The translations under genes and the position numbers were made by a program. A stretch of DNA of 64,000 nucleotides. It comes from Flavobacterium sp. (lineage in GTDB: Bacteria; Bacteroidota; Bacteroidia; Flavobacteriales; Flavobacteriaceae). The notes beneath the pieces are model-generated. The model had not been told where the DNA came from. It searched no databases and was given only the letters and a program-made list of their open reading frames with translations. This document shows, one piece after another, positions 18,054 to 25,549 of the stretch (position 1 is the first letter of the stretch; each line of letters starts with the position of its first letter). Location of the stretch: assembly GCF_004295795.1 (NCBI RefSeq), contig NZ_SEBR01000016.1:1-64000 (forward strand), read 5' to 3'.

Positions 18054-18872
18054 ATGAACTTACAGAATATACCCAATATCAAGCACTTGGACAGCGGAAA
18101 TTTCTTTCTATTGGCCGGACCTTGTGCCATCGAAGGGGAAGAAATGGCGATGCGGATTGCCGAAACCCTCGTCGGAATTACAGATAAACTCCAGATTCCC
18201 TACGTTTTCAAAGGCTCGTTCAAGAAGGCGAACCGCTCGAGAATCGACAGTTTTTCAGGCATCGGAGACGAAAAAGCCTTGAAAATCCTGAGAAAGGTCA
18301 ACGAAACTTTCAACATTCCGACGGTCACCGATATCCACACCAATGAAGATGCGGAAATGGCTGCGGAATATGTCGATGTGCTTCAGATTCCCGCATTCCT
18401 GGTGCGTCAGACAGATCTTGTCGTCGCGGCAGCAAACACCGGAAAGACCGTGAATCTCAAAAAAGGACAATTCATGAGTCCGGAGAGCATGAAACACGCA
18501 ACCCAGAAAGTGCTCGATTGCAACAACGAGAATGTGATCGTGACCGACCGCGGAACGATGTTCGGTTATCAGGACATGGTGGTCGATTTCAGGGGAATTC
18601 CGACGATGAAACAATTCGCCACGACAGTTCTCGACGTGACGCACTCGCTTCAGCAACCGAATCAGACAGCCGGCGTCACAGGCGGACGTCCTGACATGAT
18701 CGAGACTGTCGCCAAAGCCGGAATTGCAGTTGGCGTGGACGGGATTTTCATCGAAACGCATTTCGATCCGGCAAACGCCAAAAGCGACGGAGCCAATATG
18801 TTGCACCTGAATTACTTCGAAGACCTGATGAGGAAGCTGGTCGCGATTCGTAAGACGGTGAACGAGTTCTAA
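18054..18872 (+). CDS. kdsA: 3-deoxy-8-phosphooctulonate synthase
   Basis: KdsA condenses phosphoenolpyruvate with arabinose-5-phosphate to KDO-8-phosphate for lipopolysaccharide. The 272-aa product has the expected FLLAGPCAIE, FKGSFKKANRSR, QIPAFLVRQTDL and KKGQFMSP motifs. The ATG at 18054 gives the standard N-terminus, and TATCTTTG at 18026-18033 supplies a -7 box; the open frame upstream to 17979 would include the promoter. Confidence 0.95.
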   Translation: MNLQNIPNIKHLDSGNFFLLAGPCAIEGEEMAMRIAETLVGITDKLQIPYVFKGSFKKANRSRIDSFSGIGDEKALKILRKVNETFNIPTVTDIHTNEDAEMAAEYVDVLQIPAFLVRQTDLVVAAANTGKTVNLKKGQFMSPESMKHATQKVLDCNNENVIVTDRGTMFGYQDMVVDFRGIPTMKQFATTVLDVTHSLQQPNQTAGVTGGRPDMIETVAKAGIAVGVDGIFIETHFDPANAKSDGANMLHLNYFEDLMRKLVAIRKTVNEF

Positions 18873-18901
18873 CGGAACACTAATCTAACAAACATTACCC
18901 C

Positions 18902-19759
18902 TTGAAAAAACTGATGTTTCTGGTGCTTGCCCTAGCGCTTAGCCCGGAATACGACTTTGCGCAGACCACTGACGCAACCGCAACTGACGCGGTGACAAAA
19001 ACCTACTACACTTCTCACGCCAAAGGAAAATTCTTTGTTTTTTGGGGCGGAAACAGGGAAAGCTACTCCAAATCGGATATTCGTTTTCACGGAAAAGACT
19101 ACGATTTCACGATTCAGGACGTCAAGGCGCACGATAAACCGAAAGGCGTCCACATCGATTACATCAACCCGACGCGCATGACGATTCCACAGACGAATTT
19201 CAGGGTCGGTTATTTCTTTCACGACAAATGGAACGTTTCGGTCGGAGTCGACCACATGAAATATGTGATGACGCAAAACCAGCTCGTGAACATGAGCGGA
19301 ACGATCGACGGACACGCGCCTTTCAACGGGACTTACGACAATACGCCAATGTACATGACCGAGGATTTCCTCAAGTTCGAGCACACTGACGGACTCAATT
19401 TCATCAGCGCCGAATTGACGCGGGTCGACGATATCACCAAGTTTTTCGACGTGAATACCGATATTGTCCAATTGAACACTTTGGTCGGTTTTGGAGCCGG
19501 AGTTTTGTATCCGAAAACCAACACGACACTGATGGGAATGGAAAGACACGACGATTTCCACATTTCGGGTTGGGGCGCCGACGTGAAAGCCGGATTGAAC
19601 CTGACTTTCCTCAAGTATTTCTTTATCCAGTCCGAAGTCAAGGCCGGTTACATCGACATGCCGGACATTCGCACGACCCACAACGGATCGGACAGGGCCG
19701 AACAGCACTTCCGATTCCTCGAACGAACTTTCGTGATTGGTGGAATCTTCAAAATATAA
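18902..19759 (+). CDS. Probable outer-membrane beta-barrel protein
   Basis: The 285-aa product has a signal peptide that ends near YDFAQ and many aromatic-rich amphipathic strands (FRVGYFFHDKWNVSVGVDHMK, given here only as positions about 101-121; VGFGAGVLYP; FFIQSEVKAGY), ending in a C-terminal strand with a final I (FVIGGIFKI). The start is TTG at 18902, which supplies the KK n-region; ATG at 18914 is an alternative. The function was not recognised. Confidence 0.7.
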   Translation: MKKLMFLVLALALSPEYDFAQTTDATATDAVTKTYYTSHAKGKFFVFWGGNRESYSKSDIRFHGKDYDFTIQDVKAHDKPKGVHIDYINPTRMTIPQTNFRVGYFFHDKWNVSVGVDHMKYVMTQNQLVNMSGTIDGHAPFNGTYDNTPMYMTEDFLKFEHTDGLNFISAELTRVDDITKFFDVNTDIVQLNTLVGFGAGVLYPKTNTTLMGMERHDDFHISGWGADVKAGLNLTFLKYFFIQSEVKAGYIDMPDIRTTHNGSDRAEQHFRFLERTFVIGGIFKI

Positions 19760-19790
19760 AAAAAGCGCTTCGTAATGAGGCGCTTTTTCG
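19758..19790. terminator. Bidirectional terminator
   Basis: The stem AAAAAGCGC/GCGCTTTTT has an 11-nt loop between two convergent genes and T-rich sequence on both sides. Confidence 0.82.
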
Positions 19791-19808
19791 TTTTCTGGCA
19801 GTTTTGAT

Positions 19809-20213
19809 TCAGTCGATCTTTCTCGCCGTTATCTGGTTTTCTGCTTCGGCATTCTTCCAGAAATCGCCCGTGGCTTTCAACTCCTCGCCTACCTTGAACT
19901 CTTTGTATTGCGTGTGATCGGTCAGGTTGGAATGGCTGATCGTGACGGCGTAATTTTCTCCTGAAGCTGTGGACACGATTGCGGTGTATCCGTCTTTCCC
20001 GAAATTGACCTTCGTGACTTTTCCAGATACCGAACGCGACTCGGCTTCCGGCTTGGCGACTTTGTTTACCGTGTCCTGTTCCGGCTTTCTGACTTCTATG
20101 ACTTCGGTTCCGTCTTCCTTGATCTCGACTTTCTTGCTCGACTCGCAAGAAGCGAAAGTGATCACGGCCGACAGCATCGCGAGGTTCTGGATATTGGTTT
20201 TGATAACGTTCAT
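19809..20213 (-). CDS. Small lipoprotein, unknown function
   Basis: The 134-aa product from the ATG at 20213 has a lipoprotein signal (AVITFASC) followed by a lysine/glutamate-rich linker (SSKKVEIKEDGTEVIEVRKP, at most 20 residues shown). A compact C-terminal beta domain has SGKVTKVNFGKDGYTAIV and GEELKATGDFW. The last part looks OB-like, but no family was recognised. Confidence 0.6.
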   Translation of the reverse strand: MNVIKTNIQNLAMLSAVITFASCESSKKVEIKEDGTEVIEVRKPEQDTVNKVAKPEAESRSVSGKVTKVNFGKDGYTAIVSTASGENYAVTISHSNLTDHTQYKEFKVGEELKATGDFWKNAEAENQITARKID

Positions 20214-20334
20214 GGGGCTGTTTTTTTGAACTTCCAATGTACGTCAACACAGCCGCATATCCTAAAGATAACGTTAAGAAAAGACAGGCTCAAATTAAAT
20301 AATCGTAAATTGGAGTAAACAAAATCTTCACACC

Positions 20335-20604
20335 ATGAAAAAGCTATTGTTCAGTTTGATGATTGCCCTGGCCTTCAGTCTGTCGGCTCAAGCACAGACC
20401 AAGGAAAAAACCACGGTCGAAAAGAAAGGCACCACCACGAAAGTCGAAAAACAGACTACGAAAACGACCAAAGACGGAAAAACAGTTTCCAAAGATGGCG
20501 TAGTGCTCAAGAAAGACGGAACGCCTGACAAGCGCTACAAACAGGAAGTGCACGTCAAAAAAGACGGAACGCCTGACCGACGTTACAAGGAGAACAAAAA
20601 ATAA
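20335..20604 (+). CDS. Small lysine-rich secreted protein with KKDGTPD repeats
   Basis: The 89-aa product has a signal peptide (LMIALAFSLSAQAQ) and a mature part of about 68 residues made almost only of Lys, Thr, Asp and Glu. The motif KKDGTPDKRYK is followed 18 residues later by KKDGTPDRRYK, and earlier DGKTVSKDGVVLK is a looser copy. It is highly basic and probably disordered. Similar short proteins with this repeat occur in flavobacteria; their function is unknown. Confidence 0.7.
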   Translation: MKKLLFSLMIALAFSLSAQAQTKEKTTVEKKGTTTKVEKQTTKTTKDGKTVSKDGVVLKKDGTPDKRYKQEVHVKKDGTPDRRYKENKK

Positions 20605-20628
20605 GCTGCCCACAAAGCAGCTTTTTTT
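20603..20628 (+). terminator. Rho-independent terminator
   Basis: The stem AAGCTGC/GCAGCTT with a 7-nt loop and seven T directly follows the stop of the lysine-rich protein gene. Confidence 0.85.
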
Positions 20629-20753
20629 ACGTCCGATTTCATAAGATATGTTAAGAAAGGGTGCACTTCATCGAAAACACACACTTGGGTATCAAGCCAT
20701 CAAACGCACTTCCCTATTTTCGTAAAGCCATTCAATAAACTTTTAGTAGGGTT

Positions 20754-20790
20754 TAAAAATAAAGGGTTTGCACAATCGTACAAACCCTTT
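20754..20790 (-). terminator. Terminator of the MFS transporter gene
   Basis: On the minus strand the 10-bp perfect stem AAAGGGTTTG/CAAACCCTTT is followed by a T-rich run (ATTTTTAAAC). It lies 22 bp after the transporter stop. Confidence 0.85.
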
Positions 20791-20812
20791 GGCTTTTTAG
20801 GAAAGTTGCAAC

Positions 20813-22510
20813 TTAATGTCCGCCTTCCATTGCGACATTGTCGATATCGATTCCTTGCTTTTTGTGTATCCCTTTGAGAGCAAAGCCATAAAACGCGATA
20901 TATGCAAAGCAAATCACGGGAATAAAGTAAGATTCGTGAATGCCTATGACATCTGAAATTTTGCCTTGCAGCGGCGGAATGATACCACCTCCCAAAATCA
21001 TCATGACCAGGAAAGCAGAACCTTGGGAAGTATATTTTCCCAAACCTGTAATGGCCAAAGCAAAAATGGCAGGCCACATGATGCTACAGAACAATCCGCC
21101 ACTCATGAAAGCATAGATAGCAGTGGTTCCGGTCGAAACCAAACCAATGACCATAGCCGCCATTCCCAATAGACCGAAAATCATCAAAGTACGGGCTGGC
21201 TTATCCTGCCCTAGAAAAAATCCGCCGATCTGGATTGCGATAACTCCCGCATAAGCATACAGCGGCCCTACGTCCTGACCGGAAATGTGATTGACGAACA
21301 ACACGACACCGAATGCCACATAAGGCACGACAATCAAAAGAATTTTACGCAACTGGTTCGATGGATTGAACACTGAAATCGCACCTGCCCAACGACCGAT
21401 CATCATACTTCCCCAATACATGGAAATGTACGGAGCCAATGCCGGACCTTCGATTTTTCCGAACACGTCAGTCTTAAGCAATTCCCCGAGGTTACTCTGG
21501 ATGGTCACTTCGACGCCGACATAGGTAAACAACGCCAGCATTCCCAAAACCAATTGCGGGTATTTCATTGCACCCCAACCTTCTGGCTTTCGCTGAGCTG
21601 CGGAATTGGCGAACAACAATCCGAAAACCACTATAGCCAAGGTTCCTACCGTAAGCCAAAGACCAAGATAATCGGTTTCCCGAAGTTTTGTTCCATCAGG
21701 CTGCAAAACGCCGTCGACAAATCGGGTTATGAAATCGGGATTCTCGTAACGTGAGAAAATATAGGTAAATATGGCAGCCAAAGCGACCGTAATTCCAATC
21801 AAGGTACGCATGGCCTTATTGGCCGGTTCGAAACTTTCGTCACCTTTTCCGGCGGGAAGGCGCTTTGAAAGGTAAAACAGGGCCGCAGCCAAAAGAAAAA
21901 GCCCACCCACACAAGCGTACAGGATTTCCATCTTGTCCAATGAGTCGGCTCTCTTGGCGAATTCCTCTATAAATTTGTTGTCGACGCCGGCGATTATGCC
22001 AAACAGCGCGATCGATACCACAATCGGGCCAATCGTCGTTCCGAACGAGTTCACACCGCCCGCCAGATTCAGTCGGCTCGAAGCGGAATGCGGTTCACCA
22101 AGCGACGCCGCAAAAGGCTGGGCCGATGTCTGTTGCAAAGAAAAACCCAACGCCACGACGAAAAGCGCAGCCAGAATGAGTCCGTAACTTCCTTGAGTCA
22201 CGGCGTAAATCATGAATGCCGCCCCAAAAGTACTCAGCAGCAATCCGTTGATAATTCCTTTCTTGAATCCCCAAGAGTTCAAGATATCTTTTTTGGCCAC
22301 ACTGCTAAAAACAAAAAGCAACAAGGCGCCAATATAATAGGCTCCATAGAAGGCGAAGTCAATCAGCTGACTCTGAAATTGGTCGAGCCCGAATTTCGCT
22401 TTACAGAATGGGATAAAAACGCCGTTGGAAGCGCCAATAAATCCCCAGAAAAAGAAGACCGTAATCAGCGTATACAACGCAGAATTGTTGGTTTTTGTAG
22501 ATGTATCCAT
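20813..22510 (-). CDS. MFS sugar transporter (FucP/GluP-like)
   Basis: The 565-aa polytopic membrane protein has at least twelve hydrophobic segments. The N-terminal helix contains [17 protein letters not shown], a signature of the fucose/glucose-galactose permease branch, followed by [12 protein letters not shown] and [12 protein letters not shown]. It is longer than classical FucP (about 440 aa) because of extra helices in the middle and at the C-terminus. It is probably a proton-coupled sugar importer. Its upstream region (22511-22700) holds no other gene. Confidence 0.85.
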   Translation of the reverse strand: MDTSTKTNNSALYTLITVFFFWGFIGASNGVFIPFCKAKFGLDQFQSQLIDFAFYGAYYIGALLLFVFSSVAKKDILNSWGFKKGIINGLLLSTFGAAFMIYAVTQGSYGLILAALFVVALGFSLQQTSAQPFAASLGEPHSASSRLNLAGGVNSFGTTIGPIVVSIALFGIIAGVDNKFIEEFAKRADSLDKMEILYACVGGLFLLAAALFYLSKRLPAGKGDESFEPANKAMRTLIGITVALAAIFTYIFSRYENPDFITRFVDGVLQPDGTKLRETDYLGLWLTVGTLAIVVFGLLFANSAAQRKPEGWGAMKYPQLVLGMLALFTYVGVEVTIQSNLGELLKTDVFGKIEGPALAPYISMYWGSMMIGRWAGAISVFNPSNQLRKILLIVVPYVAFGVVLFVNHISGQDVGPLYAYAGVIAIQIGGFFLGQDKPARTLMIFGLLGMAAMVIGLVSTGTTAIYAFMSGGLFCSIMWPAIFALAITGLGKYTSQGSAFLVMMILGGGIIPPLQGKISDVIGIHESYFIPVICFAYIAFYGFALKGIHKKQGIDIDNVAMEGGH

Positions 22511-22699
22511 AAAATTGGATTAAAGGTTAAAGGTTTGTTATCGTAAACTTAACGTCTCTTTTTTAATGGTTTCGCAGTTTGAGGCGTAAAATTTTATAAA
22601 TATCCTTTTTTAGGGCCGATTGCACAAGGTAGTATCTGTCAAGTTATTAACGAAATCGATTTCAGAAAGGGTTTTACAACGTTTGCGGAGGGTTTTTCG

Positions 22700-23371
22700 G
22701 GAGCTGGTTCCCGCTGCCCACTTCTAGCTTTCTTGAAAACCGCCTTTTTTGCAAAACGCTTTGGCAAGAGCTTCCTGCGGTCGCTTTGCCAATGCGGCAA
22801 AAAATGGTGGTTTTCTGCGAAAGGCTATTCGCTTGCATCGGGGCTATTTTTCTTTTTGCCGCAACATCTTTTTTCTCGATTATTTGCTATGAAACCGGAG
22901 ACTTTACTCACATCCGTGACGTAGAGAACGAGCTTCGCTCGTTTGCTTCTTTCGCCGGCTGCGCCGTCGCTTGCTTTGAATTTCTTTCGTCGCCTGTCCG
23001 GCGGGGACTTCTTTTGCTTGGCCGCAATATCTTTTCCATCAATTTTCCCTGTGGAACCGAGACCCAATTCTCACTGTGCCGATTAAACAAGCTTCGCTTG
23101 TTTTGGTGTTTTTTTTGCGGCGGCTGCGCCACCGTTGGCTTTTAGTTTCTTTCGTCGCCTGCGCGGCGGGCGGCTCTTTTGCCTCGCCGCAAAAGAACGA
23201 AAAAGGCGTTTGCGACACACCGTTTTGGCGACCTGACAGCCTTGCAAATTCGGAAATTAAAGGAACTCGCGGGAAACTTCTTTCGAAATGACTTTCTTTT
23301 TGGGTCGCTCAGACAGCCTTTAATTTCGCGAATTTGCAAGGCGTCAGGTGCCCGCCAAAACGCTGATGCCG
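22700..23371 (-). repeat. Long structured dispersed repeat, copy C (inverted, with internal duplication)
   Basis: Read on the minus strand, it starts with the same GGCATCAGCGTTTTGGCGGG stretch that opens copies A and B and ends with the conserved-loop stem module. The central part is present twice (around 22925-23010 and 23085-23165), each with its own small hairpins: ACGAGC-TTC-GCTCGT and ACAAGC-TTC-GCTTGT, plus GGC-TGC-GCC types. The stem module near 22773-22792 is TTGGCAA/TTGCCAA around the conserved loop. There is no gene in 22511-23543; short open frames here are low-complexity by-products of the repeat. Confidence 0.82.
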
Positions 23372-23543
23372 CGACTAATTGGAACGTTTTTATTGATTTT
23401 TGGCTTGCGCGCTGCGCCAAAAATGGGCTCGCTTGGAGAGTTTTGGTTTTTACAGGGAAGTTTTTTTTTCACGGACGCGCTATCGTGTCTTGACGCAACT
23501 AGTTAGGGAAAACGCTGCTTCATTAGGACTTATGGGGCGGCCT

Positions 23544-23834
23544 TCACTCCAAGTGGTTTGAGAAATCCATCATCTTGTGGAGTATTCTGACCACTTCTAT
23601 CGTGTCGTCGTTCTTTTTGAAAAAGACATAGTGTAACAGTGCCCGGAAATAAAAGAAATCGATTCTCACTTTGGACATTTGTTTTGCATTTTCCGGATGC
23701 TCACTGAACAATTCGATTTCGGCAATGATGGATTCGAAGTATTTACTTGCCTGTTCCTCTGACCATTTTTCTGTAGTGTAAAAGTAGATGTCGCTTAGGT
23801 CATTGTACGCGGCCTCGGTAATCCGATACTTCAT
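23544..23834 (-). CDS. RelE/ParE family toxin
   Basis: The 96-aa product fits ParE: it begins MKYRITEAAYNDLSDIY, contains a helical region ASKYFESIIAEIELFSEHPE, and ends with the strand pattern FFYFRALLHYVFFK...IEVVRILHKMMDF. ParE toxins usually inhibit gyrase; RelE-type members cut mRNA. The start overlaps the antitoxin stop by 4 bp, so the two are coupled. It lies between inverted copies of the long repeat. Confidence 0.88.
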   Translation of the reverse strand: MKYRITEAAYNDLSDIYFYTTEKWSEEQASKYFESIIAEIELFSEHPENAKQMSKVRIDFFYFRALLHYVFFKKNDDTIEVVRILHKMMDFSNHLE

Positions 23835-24073
23835 TTCCTACGGTTCTTGAGTTCCTCGAGGTGTTTTTTAGGATCGTAGTTTTCTACCAAGCCGCTTTTT
23901 TCGCCCATTTCCAGCTCATTCCGCAGCCACTTGATTTTCTGCTCCTCGACTTCGAGCAACCGAAGCGCCGACCTGACAACATCGCTCGCGGAGCTGTAAC
24001 GACCTGAGGCAACTTCTTCGTTTACGAAATTTTCGAAATGATCTCCTAGCAGGACTGAGGTATTTTTTGCCAT
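23831..24073 (-). CDS. ParD-like ribbon-helix-helix antitoxin
   Basis: The 80-aa product from the ATG at 24073 has the N-terminal MAKNTSVLLGDHFENFV and SGRYSSASDVVRSALRLLE pattern of CopG/ParD DNA-binding antitoxins, then a charged C-terminal helix that would wrap the toxin (KKHLEELKNRRK). The frame runs open to 24175, but that part covers the palindromic operator, so the internal start is chosen. By family it autoregulates the pair together with the toxin. Confidence 0.87.
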   Translation of the reverse strand: MAKNTSVLLGDHFENFVNEEVASGRYSSASDVVRSALRLLEVEEQKIKWLRNELEMGEKSGLVENYDPKKHLEELKNRRK

Positions 24074-24092
24074 GGCGTTCTTTTTTTCAAAT

Positions 24093-24109
24093 ATACCAAA
24101 GTATGGTAT
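24093..24109. promoter_or_regulatory. Candidate ParD operator
   Basis: The perfect inverted repeat ATACCA-AAGTA-TGGTAT lies 19 bp ahead of the antitoxin start. The position and size fit an autoregulatory ribbon-helix-helix site; binding is an inference. Confidence 0.55.
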
Positions 24110-24201
24110 TTTTGATGTGTTTTTTGGCAGCGATTTTTCAACAGGTTGCTTTCGAATGCCGACTCGTTCTTGCACGTGCTGTCGTCCTCGTACTGCGGAT
24201 T

Positions 24202-24420
24202 TTAGTTACAGCCTGCACAATGTGATTGGTCTACATATGTGTTATTGCCATTGGAATTAATATAGTAGCATCCTCCCTGACTTCCCACGTGAAGTGTATG
24301 TCCATTATACGTACAACTTTGTGGTTCATCATCAGTATAATCGATGTTCTGGTTATCATTTGAGTCTGGCGTGCAACCAACTATCATAATTGGGAAAAGT
24401 AAAAATTTGAGAATCTTCAT
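24202..24420 (-). CDS. Small cysteine-containing lipoprotein
   Basis: The 72-aa product has a lipoprotein signal (LFPIMIVGC) and a mature part of about 57 residues. That part has four more cysteines and the motif GGCYYINSNGNNTYV followed by DQSHCAGC. The GGxYYxNxxGxxxYV pattern resembles short peptidoglycan- or surface-associated motifs seen in many flavobacterial proteins and the PBCV basic adaptor motif, recalled from memory only. The four cysteines suggest two disulfides. It is next to ParDE, separated by about 100 bp. Confidence 0.65.
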   Translation of the reverse strand: MKILKFLLFPIMIVGCTPDSNDNQNIDYTDDEPQSCTYNGHTLHVGSQGGCYYINSNGNNTYVDQSHCAGCN

Positions 24421-24921
24421 GAATTTTATGATTTAGATTCTGTAAACCTATGAGGAAGTTCTCTCCAGGTTTTACGGATTTCCGTAGCGGCGAGAAAATT
24501 TATCTTGATATCAGTCCATCCGCTCCCTGCTTGGTTTGATGCAACATGAAATGGCGGCGTCGAAAGGAAAAAAGCCAAGATTTCGGGAGCAATGACTCTC
24601 CAGGATTTTCTTGCCTCAAGTGACAAAAACAATGTGGCGGTCGCTGCACTGGCGCGCGTCCCTCTAGCCAGCAAAACTGCGAAGGCCGCAAGTATGGACT
24701 GTGATTCGATTCTGATAAAACTGCAAATCAAAAAGGAAATTCTGGAAGTAGAACAGAATTACCTAATTGCAAAGCTGAAACCAGTTTTGGTTTAACCACA
24801 GGATTTTCCGGCGACGGCGTTATGGAAACGATTCTTGCGATTAACGAATTAAAGTGTTCGGAGACACATTTTTCTAAAGCGACAGCGGAGGAAAAATGTC
24901 AATAGACACTTTCCGATCAGT
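24421..24921. other. Gap with no convincing gene
   Basis: Open frames exist on both strands (minus 24426-24731, plus 24592-24795) but lack a recognisable family. The plus frame ends in IKKEILEVEQNYLIAKLK, which resembles the tail of a TolC-type channel, so a decayed gene fragment is possible. The region joins directly to repeat copy B. Confidence 0.4.
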
Positions 24922-25425
24922 CCGGCATTTGAGCGTTTTGGCGGGCACCTGACGTCTTGGAAATTCGCGGAATTAAAGGCTGTTTGAGCGCCCCAAGAGA
25001 AAGTCGTTTCGAGAAAAGCTTCCCGCGAGTTCCTTTAATTCCCGAATTCCCAAGACTGTCAGGTCGCAAAAATCGGTCGTGCCGCGAGCCTTTTTGTTAC
25101 TTTTGCGGCGAGGCAAAAGTAAGCCCCGCTGGCAGGCGACGAAAGAAATTAAAAGCTTGCGGCAGCGCAGCTGCCGAAAAAAGCAAAAAAAGCGCAGCTT
25201 TTTTATTTACGCTTCGAGAGCGAGCAAGATTTCCGGTTTCACAGGAAGTGATGGAGAAAAGGAAACTTGTTTTAGGGCGATCGTAGCCCGGATAACGGCA
25301 ACTAGCCTTTTGCAGAAAAAACCAAGATTTTCTTGGTTTAAAACAGCGCCCGCAGGAAGCTCGTTTTAAACCCCAGAAAAACCGGTTTTTTAAAGAAAGC
25401 TAGTGCCAGGTAGCCGGACCCGAGC
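24922..25425 (+). repeat. Long structured dispersed repeat, copy B
   Basis: This is the best-preserved full copy. Its first 65 bases are identical to the first bases of the window, and the two stay collinear to the end. Its small hairpins have different stems from copy A: AAAAAGC-GCA-GCTTTTT where A has ATGAGC-GAA-GCTCAT. The stem around the conserved loop is GGTTTAAAAC/GTTTTAAACC, at about 25337-25371. It is inverted relative to copy C, so the two bracket ParDE. Confidence 0.85.
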
Positions 25426-25491
25426 TTCTAAAAAGCGAACTGGCGCAAGCAAAAAGCTCCCGAAAAATAAAAAAAGAGCGCGATCCCTCGC

Positions 25492-25521
25492 AAAAAAAAA
25501 TCAGGACGCCAAAAGACGTCC
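25492..25521 (-). terminator. Terminator of the GH3 gene
   Basis: On the minus strand GGGACG..CGTCC with a short loop is followed by nine T. It lies 28 bp after the GH3 stop. Confidence 0.8.
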
Positions 25522-25549
25522 CAATTCCAAATAACTCAAAACAAAAATT

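Noticed and set aside
22733..23493. Several open frames across the repeat (60-120 aa)
   Set aside because: They are rich in Arg, Phe and Ala, follow the repeat structure, occur on both strands and in other repeat copies, and have no family features.
24592..24795. Open frame of 67 aa with an IKKEILEVEQNYLIAKLK end, and an opposite frame of 101 aa
   Set aside because: Neither has a clear start context, signal or family; the resemblance to a TolC tail is short. Kept only as a possible gene fragment.
24922..25425. Repeat copy B as an insertion sequence
   Set aside because: No transposase frame, no terminal inverted repeats of an IS and no target duplication could be seen.
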